Positions 12,820 through 26,570 of a stretch of 64,000 nt of DNA are shown in pieces. Below the pieces are notes generated by a model. It was not told the origin of the DNA. It worked only from the letters and a program-made list of their open reading frames with translations, and did no database searches. Every line of letters begins with the position of its first letter. The first letter of the stretch is position 1. The stretch is from NCBI GenBank assembly GCA_949317995.1, contig OX439041.1, positions 44,563,269 to 44,627,268 on the forward strand. The letters are read 5' to 3'. This DNA comes from Acholoe squamosa (taxonomy: Eukaryota > Annelida > Polychaeta > Phyllodocida > Polynoidae). Position numbers and translations under genes: made by a program.

Positions 12820-13260
12820 ACTGCAATTAACAACCTACAGGTACACCTCATGTGGCCTTGTGGGTCAAGGAAGCAGACCTACTGCAATTACCCAGGAACC
12901 AACCTGAAGGTAAACCTCATGTAGATCAGGACAGTAGACCTACTGCATTCTTACCAACCTACAGGTGCACCTTATGTAGGTCAGGGCAGTAGACCTACTG
13001 CAATTACCAACCTGCAGGTCAACTTCATGTAGGTCAGGGCAGCAGATCTACTGCACTATTACCAACCTGCAGGTCAACCTCATCTAGGTCAGGGCAGCAG
13101 ATCTACTGCATTATTACCAACCTGCAGGTCAACCTCATGTAGGTCAGGGCAGCAGATCTACTGCATTATTACCAACCTGCAGGTCAACCTCATGTAGGCC
13201 AGGGCAGTTATCAGTTATGCAATTATCAACCTCAACCTTATGTAGGCAAGGGAAGCAATG
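12820..13260 (+). repeat. 55-bp minisatellite, about 8 copies
   Basis: Central copies have an exact 55-bp period: 'aac(c/t)tcat' starts at 13021, 13076, 13131 and 13186. The unit core is accaacctgcaggtcaacct. Edge copies are diverged. A Sau3A-like agatct occurs once per central unit. Confidence 0.85.
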
Positions 13261-15197
13261 GTGGGCCAAATGGGGACAGGGATTTAACATTATTTTTGCA
13301 ACAGCATGAACAGGACAACTATAAGTGATTAAACAAGTGCTCTAGGCTAGCCAACGGTTTTTGAACTATAGCCTGTGTGCTATGGGCACTGTTACTGTAC
13401 TGTATAGCAAAGGCTGTTTTTGGATTTTGTACTTATCCCTCCCCTGTGAAAACCTTTCATACTATAGTGTAATATATACTCCGGAAATAGCCCCTGGTCA
13501 CATTGAACTGGACGTTGTAAGAGGAAGGCAGGGTGGGCCTCATATCAGTTGTAGAGAATACACTGGTAACACATTGGTCATCAATAGAAAACCACTGGGT
13601 GCAAAATGGTGAATATTACTTTCATCAGGACTGTTCTCGGCGATATTAAGCTGCTACAACTGCAGATTAAATCATCTTTAGCTTAACGTTAACCTTTGAG
13701 GGTAGAATAGAGCCTGTATACAACATATCCTTCAGTCGGATTGTATTTGCCTCTATGCTCCTAGTCTTTGTCAGAATTAATACCAGGCTAGAGGGATGTT
13801 AAGGTTGAAAAACCCACAATAAACTAGGTCTTCAATAAGCACTGGGCACACAGCCAATGCTGAATCTAACACCACTATGGACCATTGTAATTGAGTGTGT
13901 TCTTATTCTATTTGTGCCTCATATATACAGGGTCGATGCTACCTGGTAATAGGATGATGCGTCAAATTGTCTTTAAGCCGCGTCATATACGCTGTGTTTT
14001 ATGGTGATACCATTCAGCTTTGCATTTGAGCATCACTATGAAACATCACCATGAACCATTTAGGTATTATGCTCTCCTGAAATAGACCTCCTCATGAATG
14101 TCAACTTTATCCCCAACCTTAAACCTTACACAAACATAACATGTAATCCTAGCATATATGGTCTAATCCCAAAACATTGCCAGGAGGAAGGAGGCCAATT
14201 ATCTTAGAGGCTCAGGTGTACCGGCTCCGGATATCCTGGGCTCACGAGTGTGAGGGCCAGTAATACCCTGTCAACTGTTATTTCCATTCAATGACGTCCT
14301 GTGTTCTGATCACAGATTTTCTGGGGAAAGAAATGCGACTGTGACTCGTATATATATGCACTAAAATAAAGTGAACAGAGGTGTGGTCGGCACATCGTAC
14401 ATTTTTCTTTATTCATCCAATTACAGTACAGTCACACTCATTCAGGTTCATACATAAATGACTAAAATACCTCATATCTCAAGGTAGTTGTTGATGATAT
14501 TAGAGGGCAGCGAGTACATAAAATAAAACCTTGAGAAATGATAGAGCCACTAAGGCACATGTGAACATGTTGGGTCTACACTGCGCCTGCTTTAACCCTT
14601 TCCGTCCCCGTGCTTCCCAAATACAGTGTTATAGTACATGTAGTGCATATATGTAGTATAGGAAGTTAAAGGGTTAATCACCAGTCTAAATAACATGTAT
14701 GGGGTAGATGTTTTAGATGTTATTGCACTAAGTGTGTACCAATGGTCTAAAAACTGGGTCCATGTGTGTAGACCACAAAAAAACTGCAGATTCAAATGTC
14801 AGTACATTTGAACCATTAAATAGCTTTTATTCAAACGGTAACTGGAAACGCCAATTTAAGAACACATTGAGTGGAAGGAGGGGTACCCCGTCATCGCTTC
14901 AGAGAAAAAGCAATTATAAAGCTTCAAGTGAGGTCACTGGTACACTGAGTCCTTGTTGTCATTCTTCACAGAGCATTCATGTAGACCAACCAGGCTCTCT
15001 CCCACATCCCCCAATCATGCCCCACATTAGAATATATACCGTACCTCACAGAGAGGCAGGTATGGAGGAAGGCAGGCAGGCAGGAAGGTAGGCAGGAAGG
15101 CAGGCACACAAAACAGTCACAGGCAGATAGCACTCTTCATGTTAGCAGACAGACGGACAGTCAGATAGTAGTATCCAGCATACTCTAGCCAGGCAAA
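13261..15197. other. gene-free stretch
   Basis: No supported exon. There is a short run of aggcaggcaggaaggt-type purine repeats at about 15056-15108. Otherwise it is AT-rich intergenic sequence. Confidence 0.4.
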
Positions 15198-15846
15198 AAA
15201 TTTTTTTATTTGTTTCAGGTAAGGCCACCTCATTAAAATAACTTGGATTACGGGATTCTGGGGCTGAAACTTTGGGCGGCCAGAGGCAAAAAAGAAAAAA
15301 ACAAAGTTACCGTAATCTCCCCGTATAAGGTGCGTCTTATAGGTTTTCCCCAAGAATGGGGTGCGTCTTATACGCAGGGTATTTTTACTATAGAACAGTA
15401 CTAAATTTACAAAATTCACCCCTAAGAGGTACGTCTTCTACGCGAACCAGCCTTTCCTGAGTTGGGGGGGCCGTCTTCTACACGCACCGTGTCTTCTACG
15501 CGAGAGATCTTACGGTATGTAATGTCACGTCTTGGGGCACTTTAGTCACCTTTTTGTCAACAAAATATATAGATTTAAGTAAACGGCCAATATGTGAAGG
15601 GAGACCTGACTTTTGTCCATCTCCAAGGACATTTTTTTTTTGCCCAAAATGATGACAAATCCCAGCAATTTTTTTGATGACTCGCAATGAGTCACAGTGA
15701 CTAGGAGACATGTTGCAGTGACTCAGGGGTAACTAGATTTACTAAAAAAACTGGCCCAAAACTATATAATTTCTTCAGAATTCAAGAAAAAATCCTAGGG
15801 TCTGCCCTGTTTGGCTGGTCGGGTTACCTAAAAACAAAAAATTTCT
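15198..15846. mobile_element. possible foldback element with AGGTAA ends, interrupted by another element
   Basis: The left end (tttttttatttgtttcaggtaa) and the inverse of the right end (attttttgtttttaggtaacc) resemble each other. The same kind of terminus bounds the element at 47133-47488. The inner element at 15308-15517 would then be a later insertion. The ends are low-complexity, so this pairing is only suggestive. Confidence 0.35.
15308..15517. mobile_element. MITE-like element with TACCGTAA / TTACGGTA ends
   Basis: The stretch opens with taccgtaatctcc and closes with gagatcttacggta, an inverted pair. Inside are several copies of the GTCTTATACGCG / GTCTTCTACGCG motif. Pieces of the same family occur at 16205-16245, 44056-44092 and 45340-45388. 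There is no coding capacity. Confidence 0.65.
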
Positions 15847-16859
15847 TTGGCCCCCATACAGGCAGAGAGGGAGATACAGACGGAAAAACAGGTACAATTC
15901 TATCTAGATTTAATTTCCTGACTCAATGAGGCCGAGCTTTGTAGTTATAGATCTAGTGTATTGTGAATGGACTCTATAGCAGCCCCTACAATAGCCATAC
16001 ACCCTAGACTTGTCTAGACCTACTGTAAATCCTTGCATATGTAGAGGACACCCCTCTTGTACCCCTAACAAGAAAGGCGCATCTACAGGACTTGATTTGC
16101 ACTGGTTTTAATACTACCGGTAGTATCACTTATTACAGTTAAAATGACCTAAAAGGCACAGCCCTAACTTCAAGCAATCCTATAAGGAGAAATTAGTATT
16201 ATCGTTGAGTATAAGACGCGGCTTATACGCGAGGATCTATGGTATTAGCAGGTGGCATGTTTGCTTAGTGTTGTGTGGAAGACCGTTCCACATGCCCCTA
16301 ATGAGTGCACAGCTGTGGGCATTCCAAGTAACACTTACTTCTAATTCCCTCATTTTCCCTGTTAGTCAGCTGCCATTGTTCCCCTTAAACACCTCAGGTA
16401 TTTTGTGCTAACCCTTTTAATAGTCCTAACACGTTGCTTCAATATAGATCATAGCCTTCGTGAATATCACACATAAAAGTGAAAAAAAAAATTTTTTGCT
16501 GATGCCATTGGGACAGGGTCGATGCACCAATGCATTAAAGTGCATTAGTGCATCATGATGACAAAGGAACCTGTATCCCTAAAGCATCACGCAGTTATCA
16601 AAGTTTTAATGCATGTGTATATATGAGGGTAGGTTACTTAAGGACAGCCTTATACCTGCGGGCTGGGCACCCTTCACATTGAGATCAGCAATGAGTAAGT
16701 CCTATTCTAGCAAAATAGCGAGGTCCCTTTTAAAGCAGCTATACTATCTATAGGCAGGTGGGCGTGTAGGAGGTGAACTTGAGTTTTAAAATGTGGAAGC
16801 ACAACAGACTTCAGAGCCAGCAAGCAGAAATGGGGATTCCTGCGTGATTTAGTACCTGT

Positions 16860-17360
16860 TTTATCCACCAGGGGGCACCACTATGGGCTAGAATAGGAAG
16901 AACATGCCTAAAACTATTATAGGGTACTTTTTTTATGGAGAATTCAATGATCTTAGATAAAATGTTCTATTTTGGGTGGAAAGGTTCCAAATTAGGCATG
17001 TAAAAAGAACGTTTTTTGGGCCTAAATAAGCATTTTTGTTGATGTCTGTTGCCATGGGAACATGATTTTCATTCTAAATAGGAAAATCAATTATCCCATT
17101 TGAAAGAATCTATCACCAGGTTTACTATGGTGAAAACAGAACGAAAATAAAATTTCTAGATCAAAAGATATAGGCAAAAGAATAAAAAATTACACTAATT
17201 TAGCTAATTATCATAAATTATGCTAATCATAGATGTATCTCATGATCAATTAGGCATAGAGTTTATTGTCATTCAGGAGATTGTCATACCTACCTATGTT
17301 TAGCAAGCTATTCCTCTAAAACTAACAGGAGTATCTTCTCTTGCAATATATCACTGAATA
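16860..17360 (+). mobile_element. dispersed repeat, copy A (carries an X-box-like site)
   Basis: This is homologous to 35110-35650. Shared landmarks in the same order are ccaccagggggca, agaattcaatg, a 'ttttggg/ttttcgg..tgaaa' segment, and GTTGCCATGG(C/G)AAC about 110 bp after agaattcaatg. Divergence is substantial, with many indels. No open frame is shared, so it is a non-coding dispersed repeat. Confidence 0.6.
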
Positions 17361-17879
17361 GCCAGTGATCTGAATTTTAAAGTTGACTTTTAGCATGGAG
17401 ACCCCTTTCTCCTTGCCTCTACACTTAATACTACAGAAATAGCCTACATGCACCAACAGAATATACCCATGAAAGACGCTCTATTGGCAAAGCAAGTGTA
17501 TCTTATTGATTCATATCAAAACGCCAAAACAGTGGCACCCCCCCCCCCCCACCATGCACCTTCATGCACAAAGATTTACAGTCAGCTATCAGCTGTGCCA
17601 AGGAACATTCTAGTGTTATTTCAGACAAGACTTTGTCTATGACCATATACTATACATTTGTACTATGCTCGAAACAGAACCGACTGCCGTGGGTGACAAT
17701 CACTCTAATTACATTACCGTTACCCTGATTAACTATATGGGCATACCGTAGCGGCAATTCTCTATTTATGGCACTAACTGATCAAATAAAACTGTGGCAT
17801 CATTACAGTAATGACCTGAATTATGTTATTCCTCTTGATTGATTAAGTATATCAGACTAAATTAAAGGAAGGCCATGGG

Positions 17880-18175
17880 AGATACATTATGGCTTCACTG
17901 GCTGAGTAGGCAATGGGGGTACATTATAGCTTCAATGTTCGGGAAGGCAGTGAGGGGTATAACTCAATTGCATTGAAGGTACATTATTGTTTCAATGTTT
18001 GGGAAGGCAGTGATGTGTATATATTAACGACCACGGAAGGTACAGTTTGGCTTCAATGTTCAATGAGTAGTAACTTAACTGCAATGGGAAATACATTATG
18101 GTGGCAATGTTTGGGAAGGCAGTGCATGGTAATTAATGTTAACTGCAATGGGAGATTAGGAAGGCAATGGGAGGA
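17880..18175 (+). repeat. degenerate about 60-bp tandem repeat
   Basis: Four or five copies share 'acattat..cttcaatgtt(t/c)gggaaggcagtg'. Starts at 17921, 17981, 18042 and 18093 give spacings of 60, 61 and 51 bp. Confidence 0.75.
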
Positions 18176-18474
18176 ACTTGTTTAAATGAGACTGCGTACA
18201 GTTTATCTGTACACTGATCTGAGCCCGAATTATACCTTACTGCCTATGTTAACATGTCATGAAAATCAATCCCACCGGGTTTGGAGCAATGCCAATAGGT
18301 TGTGTGTATACTCTAGGTGACCCTCCCACCCACCATTAACTAAAGGCCCATATTTGGCCCCATATTCTGTATGTGGAGGTATCATGTGTGACCTAAGGCT
18401 CAGGGTTCACTGCTTATGGCATTAAGTAGGATCAGGCAGCTCTCAGACCAGGCATAGACCACCTGCCATACACA

Positions 18475-19370
18475 CCTTTCCCTGTGCTTACCTTCCTCAC
18501 CCTTAAACTGAGCACAGAGCATCTACCATACAACCTTTCACTGTGCTTACCTTCCACACCCACAGACAAGGCACAGGCTATCTGCCATACAACCTTTCAC
18601 TGTGCTTACCTTCCACACCCACAGACAAGGCACAGTCCATCTGCCACACAACCTTTCACTGTGCTTACCTTCCACATCCACAGACAAGGCACAGTCCATC
18701 TGCCACACAACCTTTCACTGTGCTTACCTTCCACACCCACATACCAGGCACAGTCCATCTGCCATACAACCTTTCACGGTGCTTACCTTCCACACCCACA
18801 GACCAGGCACAGACCATCTGCCACACAACCTTTCACTGTGCTTACCATTCACACCCACATACCAGGCACAGTCCATCTGCCATACAACCTTTCACGGTGC
18901 TTACCTTCCACACCCACAGACCAGGCACAGACCATCTGCCATACAACCTTTCACGGTGCTTACCTTCCACACCCACATACCAGGCACAGTTCATCTGCCA
19001 CACAACCTTTCACTGTGCTTACCTTCCACATCCACAGACAAGGCACAGTCCATCTGCCACACAACCTTTCACTGTGCTTACCTTCCACACCCACATACCA
19101 GGCACAGTCCATCTGCCATACAACCTTTCACGGTGCTTACCTTCCACACCCACAGACCAGGCACAGACCATCAGTCATACAACCTTTCACTTTGCTTACC
19201 TTCCACACCCACAGACAAGGCACAGGCTATCTGCCACACAACCTTTCACTGTGCTTACCTTCCACACCCACAGACAAGGCACAGGCTATCTGCCACACAA
19301 CCTTTCACTGTGCTTACCTTTCACACCCACAAACCATCTGCCATACAACCTTTCACTGTACTTACATTCA
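18475..19370 (+). repeat. 59-bp minisatellite, about 15 copies
   Basis: The unit is 59 bp (core ctgtgcttaccttccacacc), repeated with little divergence. Variant positions (acag/acat, caagg/cagg, ctat/ccat) alternate in a higher-order pattern. The unit has no stop in any forward frame and 59 is not a multiple of three, so all three plus frames stay open for 260-306 codons. These are not independent genes. Confidence 0.92.
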
Positions 19371-19649
19371 CATTCCAACATTAACTTTTCGTATTCAAAC
19401 CTAACTTGCATGATTGGATGCTCTCCATGACCATGTAGTTTCTACAAGTGATGGTAAATTGTTACATGCTAAGATTCTGCCCCTATATTAGTAGATAGGG
19501 GGCTCTGGTTATTATTACTCTAATGCTGCATAAGACCATATGTGGTGATAAAGCAATTGATATACCGGCATAACGGATTCTTATTCACAGTATATTGTAT
19601 AACAGTGCTGGCCGATTGAATCGACAACCTGTGAGAGGCCGACCACAGT

Positions 19650-19790
19650 GTTTATCTATAGGGAATAGATATCTATGTAATTAGTGGTGTATATGTACCT
19701 ACGACATGTTTGATAGATAGCCATGTAATTAGTGGCTGCATATCTATATGAGATATATACCATGTAATTGGTGGTGTTTATCTTCTATTA
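19650..19790 (+). repeat. short degenerate repeat around 'catgtaatt(a/g)gtgg'
   Basis: Three copies of a unit of about 55-60 bp, sharing 'atgtaattagtgg' followed by tatatct-rich sequence. Confidence 0.6.
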
Positions 19791-20160
19791 TGTCTATCTG
19801 CTGGGTATCAGTACATGGGGCACCAGCAGTGATAACATCCGGGCAACTTAATGGGTGAAGGTTGGGATAATATCCATGTTATAAATATCAGTATATATAA
19901 ATAGAATGTTGGTAATGTCATTGGTGTATACGTACATTCCGATGTTATATAGAGCTTTGTTTTACGACCCTCAGTCTGCAACTTACATGTCGTACGCAAC
20001 CTTATACCCAATGTAATCTACCGTTTACTATATCCACCTGACATGAGGCTTCAATAGAAATATGGACATTTATGTATTTGAATCATAATGTCACTGTCAC
20101 TGATATAAGTGAGCTGTGCTCGATCTGCATGTACGTGGGTGTATGTTCAATTTAACGTTA

Positions 20161-20230
20161 GGCCACCCTTAAAAATATGTTCGTTTTCTGTCCAGAAGCG
20201 CATTTGTTTGGGGGGAATGAAAATTTTTTT
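20161..20230 (+). mobile_element. fragment of the GGCCACCCTTAAAAAT element
   Basis: The first 38 bases match the left terminus of the element at 11182-11479 with one or two differences. No opposite end is found nearby, so this is a truncated copy. Confidence 0.7.
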
Positions 20231-23155
20231 CCGTGCAACACTGTGCTGACATATGACCTTTATAAGCAGCTTTAAACAGTAGTGGAGAGAATAATTTGAA
20301 GGGAGGGGGGGGTGGGCACTAAAGCGTTAAATGATCATGATAACATTCTGCCGTCCTTACAGGGTTGAAGCCGCCACAGCAGCATTCATATACAGTGCAC
20401 GTCCATATGTTCCGACCGGAGGTGGTGGTGTGGGAATCAATTTGATTATCAAGGCTATGATCGATAAAATTAGCTTTACCTCCTATGTGAATACAACATT
20501 TTCACCACAACTCCTACTGCAGAATTATGCAGCTTGACGGCTATATTGTCAGTGGTATAAAAGCCTCATGCACACAGGGATATTCCCTCAGTTAACTTTG
20601 AACTATTGAATTTCTAAGGTTTTTTTCACAAGACCAAACCCAACATTTACCAGAATCGGGGCTGTCCCTATTTGTCTATTGATTCGATCCTTTAGTTTTT
20701 TAATGGTCGTACAGACTTAATGCATGAATGCAGCAAAACTAGGGATTCACCTATGCGGCAATAATTCATGCTAATCAGACATCCCTGAATTGGAAACATG
20801 TTATAATACAAACCTAGGTGAACTAAACAGGGCGCCCTAAACAGTGGGGAGCCATTATGGTTATACTAAAGGCTTCCTAGAATCACCCGGGCCTCCCTAG
20901 CCCACTTAAAAGGGTCTATTTCTTCTCTTTCCTATCCCCTCTGGATGTGTGTGGTGCACAGATGCGCGGGCACTGACACATTCCCCTGTGAAATTGTGTA
21001 ATGTAGTTCTCGCCATGAATATGACCCTAGCTGTTGAAATGGCGTTAAACATGTATTACTCACTCACTCCTAGAATCACTGCTTACCAACAATGATTCAC
21101 CACTATGTCATAAAGGACACCAGCAGGCAATCCTTCTGTATAGTTTCACACTATACTAGGGTAGTTGAACCATGACTTGGCAAACGCAAACCTTAGCTCT
21201 CTATGTAATGGTGATACCTACGAATGCTCTCTTCTCTTTCGAGTAGACAAACATGAGTCGCATGGATCTTCTTGAAATACCCATGGGAATTGTAGTGATT
21301 GTACTCTACGCTTACATTTTACCTCTTGGAATATAGTGACCAACTTAAGGAATTAAACAGATACGTGATCAAGTCATGGTTCACCTACCCTACTTGTTCT
21401 CAGCCACTTTGGGATAGCAGATACACATGCATAATGAATCCAGTGAGCTACATTTCTCAATGCTCGGGCACTGCGTACTCTGTCCTGAAGACCCATATAC
21501 ACACTGACATGTACAAAACATGTACATGTATACCGGTATTCATTCCTTTGATCTTAGGCTACCTGTCATGCTGGCATAACAATGACATATGACTCTAGAA
21601 AGTATATGAATAATTATGTCTATGCCCTCATATTGGTTACAAGGGTCAAAAGGTCGATGACATATCTATACAGTAGTATCCTTTAATGTGCTTTTTACCT
21701 GGTAGTCAGAATGTAAGTCCGGGTTTGGTTTGGTTGATTTACGTCCACTAATCGTACTTAAAAGTTAGCAGACATTTCTGTGGTTCGCAGACACCGTCCT
21801 TTCTTTTCTTATTGGACAGGTTTTTAAAAGCTGCTTGTCCAAACAGCTAGACAGGTACCGGTATGCTGCTTGCCCAACACAGCAGTGACCGAATCTATGA
21901 ATGTGGATGAAATATCATCAGATGATACCCAAAGAAATTCATTGTCTAACATTATATGTTAAATTGAGAAATGCCAACATCAGACCAACCTCTGAAAACT
22001 TAAGTCTATGTACACAGATCCAAAGGTCTGGTACCCAGCATGTGGCTCTACAATACAGGTACCTACTCCTGTACTCTACTCCCTACGCCTTAACCTTTTC
22101 TGCTCTACTTCACGTCATCTTTTCTCCATTATTTATCGTCTCTGTGCGTTTAGGTATATAATGTCTGTCTGTAGGATAGGTGGAGCAGTTGGAAGCTGGG
22201 TTTGTCAATGTTTGTTAATGACGTGTACACACGTCATACTCCCCAGGACGTGACTGTGCTCACGTGCGCTGCGCCATACACTGTCTGTATTTGTCTAAAG
22301 TTTTTTTAATCGATTTAGTTTATCTGGGTGCATAGCGATTCAGTAAATTTATACGACCTTTCTCCCATTACTGTCAACGGAGGTATACGTTGTATATGGC
22401 AAATCCCCATAATTTTATTTTGAGACCAATGGCCTGCCAAGCAAACGTACAGAAAGGTGTGTTTGGGCATCAATACCATATAACTAAGTATGAGAACACC
22501 CTTGCATTTCACATACATTTTCATATCTTGCTCAATTTCATTGTTGTTTTTTTTTCATTATTTTCAAGATTTGACCTGTATTTTCACTTTTTCTCTTCCT
22601 GAAATACCCGTTGAGATTTTCTTCTGTCTCCACCTTCATAGAAATGCAGAACCATATGATCATAGGGGAGAACAATTATCATATCAGGGTAAAAAAACAC
22701 GAAAGAGGAATTGCCCTCCTCTGTCCCCTTAAAATGAAATACCGTTATGTGTGGCCTTAGGTTTAGCAAAGTGGAATATCCCAGTGTATATTATATCCAT
22801 CTGACCTGATCAGCACTCACAACACCAGGGAGGGATCGGGGGATGTCATGGCGGGGTTTATTGTTTGAGTTAACCCTTTGAGCACTGCTGCAAGCCTAAA
22901 TCCATCATACCTTTTTATCGGCATGATGGATTTACCTGCTATTGCTGAGTACCTGGTGTATGATGTAGTCATGCATCAGTCCATCCCGTGGTAGGTTGAT
23001 ACTCTCTTAAAGGGACCTCATCATCCCGATTGCATCATGGTGCATGAATGCAATACTGGTGAGTTATTTGCTACAAACTTGATGCAATATGAGCATAAGG
23101 CGTCCAGCTCTCATCCTGCCCTTAAGGAGATGAACAGTATGGTCCGGATTGGTGT
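20231..23155. other. gene-free stretch
   Basis: No exon recognised on either strand. It contains CA/TA-rich sequence and an 'acatgtacatgtata' tract near 21519. Confidence 0.4.
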
Positions 23156-26100
23156 CTAGTCTTGGGAAGGACGTGTTCTGTCTGGGGATGTATACAACAC
23201 GACTACACCTACTGGTCCTTTAAAAAAGGCGACGTTACACTTGTACGTGGTGCTCTGTTTCTTATCTTCTCTCTCTGATTCTATTTCTATGTCAGAAGAG
23301 ATTGTTATCTTATGTCCTTTTTACGGTGATATAATGTAGTTTTAAAAACAACTAGAAACGTCCCCTTTGTAGGACCTGCCAGGGCTACATTCTGCTTTAG
23401 ACCTGTCTCTGTGTGTAGTTATACATTCCTTTGATGGCGATGTATAAAGTTATGTTGGTATGAAGCTCTGCATGTCGGCTCGAGTCTAGTTACCGTCCAC
23501 ACAGACAACACACTAGACTCCATATCCTGTGTCATGGGCATTGACGCACTACCCTATATAGTGGCCAATAAAGTGTGAACTGGTAAGTATACGAAAAAAA
23601 AAACTTAAAAATTGGGAGCTTGGCGTTTAGGCTCCATTTATATGCCTACTTTTGGCAAGCACAAATTCATGACAGCATGTTTTTTTTTTCATTCTTTATC
23701 GTTGTCTCTTTTATTAAGTTTGGGCATTAGGGTTTTGGCAATTTTTTAACAACAGAGTGGGATGGGTGGATTTTCTTACCAAAAAAAATTGTTGCCCCCC
23801 CCCCCTTTCGAAGCAGCCTGAAATCACCGCCCCCTCCCTTTTCTATAGTAATGTGCTGGATCTTTCGCTGAAAAGGTGTGAATTTTTTCTCCCTCACCCA
23901 AGAAGAACCTGATTTTTGAACTATTAGCCACAGATACCTCTCACTTCGCTGTTGAAGGGCTCTCATAGCCCCGATCTGTTTTAGGGAAACATCAGTGGCA
24001 GCAAAAGGTCATATATTATCCTGTATCAAACAGTGAGTAGTGTTCGGATAAACTAGAACAGGACAAGTGATCATAGAGGTCAGGCCAACCTCAAGCTGTA
24101 ACCTTGAACCTCATCGATAGTAACCACAAGTGGTGTGGGCAATTAATGTGATAGTCTGTTATCTCTCACTATAAGCACTACACCAGGATGATCACCTTAT
24201 CTTGTATCGACTCACGTACATCCTTTAAAGGCCGCATATGCATGTGTGTTACTGTGACATGTCCCTTTTGTTAACCCTTTGATAAGGGCCGCTGAGGCAA
24301 AGGGCAGCAAAAATGGATGCCCTGGCCATGGGGACGGCCTCTGAAAAAAGTATAGTTCCTAGAGGACGAGCCTATTTTCAATTCCTATACAAATCCTATA
24401 TAATGGGTGTGGACTATAGTCGATGCTAGGCCTACCATGGTGTCGACTATAGTCGGTGCTAGCCCTGCATCATGCCTATTGGTTCTCATGATGCACCAAG
24501 TGCTGGCGAGCAGTCTCGGCAGAACTTCATTGGAGCATCATGACGACCCTCAGGGCTTTTGTGTATCATCACCGTCGGGTCGGCAAAATGCACCAATGGA
24601 CATGATTCACTCCTGCATATGCGGCCTTTAAACAGTTTAAATAGTTCATAAATCTAACCTCTGCCATATAGCTTGCCTGTGTTTTATTAATGGTTACTCA
24701 CTGACAATTCATGCGATTCAACTCAATGAGAGAATTAATCTTGAAGCTGTGGGTATCAATCTACGTGGAGATTTAAAATGTAGGTACTGAACATGTACCA
24801 CAGCACTTGTTGACATGGGTAATATCAACTCACATAGGATGGTCATATCTATCTCCAAGACAAGTCAGCCAATTGTTGAAGTCAATATTTGTCTGTTAAT
24901 TATAACATCATTCAGTGATGTATTATCCTGTAAAGCCGATATTGAAGTGGTGTTCACTTGGTTCTTACAGCCTTGTTGAACTGAGGTGATGAAATTGGGT
25001 AGATCTCTCTAAGATTAGAAGCAGCCCTCCTTCAGAAGCCGACCCCCAAAACTTGAGGGACACATTTAATTAGCTAATTTTGAAACCATCTGAAAAATGG
25101 TTAAAACTCAGAAGCCAAAACCATCTCCTCTACTTGTGCAGACTGATATGTCCTAACCTGGTCGAGAAGTGGCACGGCTAGAGCCAATGGTGTTGAACCC
25201 CTACTACTTTAGGGAAATGCTTAAATTAAAATAAAAATTGGTCGGCTTCTGAGGGAGCTTTACGAAAAAATGTACTAAGCTATCCGTTGCTGAATGTGTT
25301 ACTATCCATCCTCAGATCTTACTATAATTGTTTTTGTTTCATCTCAATAATTAGGGCATTGTAACATCTAGGCTCGTGAATCATGAATGACTCATTACGT
25401 TTAATCAGTTACGACTTGTACTTTAATACAAAGTCAATATACATGTACATGTACTGGAGAGGGCGTGGGGTGGGGGGATGTATAATTAGGTATATGCCCA
25501 CGGATCTCATGTAAGGCAGTAGGGGCCAATATGACTGCAGTACCGTACATGCATATATTCACATTGCTCACGACTGTTTAATATGTAGTTGTTCATGTGT
25601 AGCAATGCATTATCGACCATGTAGGCATATTGAGTGAAACTGGACTAGTCAATAGACATACAATAACATTTAGGTATATGGCTGTAGTCAGTCCAGAGCT
25701 GGAATATTGAGCCATTGGGAGGCCCCCAGGGGCCCCCATGATACCATGTTGATTCGCACCTATACCGTATCCCCCCCCCACCCCTCCCACCTCCAAAAAT
25801 ATGCCCTCTGCTGACATTCCACCTCCATCCTCTACCACATCTCCTCCCTCCCTCCCTGTCCTCTACTATACCCTCTCCCGTCCCATCACCTCTATCATAG
25901 CCCCTCCCTCCCTCCCCGTCCTCTACCATGCCCTCTCCCCTCATATCACCTCTACCATACCCCCTCCCCGTCCTATACATAAGTTCTATCAAGGATATAC
26001 AGTAGATGGCGTTAGTGTCGATGATGCCAAATTGCTCTTGCTACAGGGGCATGGTGAGTTCTCTCTTACTCACTGCAGAGTGTACCTCAAGATTTGAAAT

Positions 26101-26570
26101 GCTCCCATCCCCTGTAAAAAAAACCTCTCCCTTCCCGTCCTCTACCATACCCTCTCCCCTCCCATCACTTCTACCATACCTCTCCCACCCTCCCCGTCCT
26201 CTACTTTACCAACTCCCATCAACAATAAAGACACAGGGGCACCTAGTTTCATGGGGGGGGGGGGGGGGGCTGTCACACTCTACCCATAGGTTATGCTCTC
26301 AGTGAGCCCTCCTATTGTATCTGAGCTTCTTGACCATACCTCCTTGCCCCGTCCTCTCCCCTCCCATGACATCTACCATACCCGCCCGCTCCCCATCCTC
26401 TACCATACCCTCTCCCCTCCCATCACATCTACCATAATCTAGTCATGAAATAATGGGTAGTTATGACTTAAATAAGTATCAAGATATAATAATGAAAAAG
26501 TATAAAGTATTTGAATTTTGCTAAAAAATACTAAGCATTTACTGAAAAAATTGCTCAATTTTAGGTAATA
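23156..26570 (+). repeat. 3.4-kb tandem duplication, copy 1
   Basis: This is repeated at 26629-30041 with a constant offset of 3473 bp until the poly-G tract (17 G here, 15 in copy 2). I noticed only two substitutions by eye (t/c near 24781, a/g near 25294). The content is non-coding: a bipartite 'gtcgactatagtcgg' short inverted motif at about 24415-24465, and a pyrimidine-rich block (cctctcccctcccatcac type) at 25770-26440. The longest open frames (79-115 codons) are identical in both copies and have no recognisable domains. Confidence 0.95.

Noticed and set aside
18484..19430. Three overlapping long open frames that look like a 260-306 aa repetitive protein
   Set aside because: All three frames are open because the 59-bp unit lacks stops. 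There is no start context, splice site or codon bias favouring one frame.
23727..23966. 79-codon minus-strand frame present in both 3.4-kb copies
   Set aside because: Identical because the DNA is duplicated. It is rich in poly-G and poly-A derived residues with no domain.
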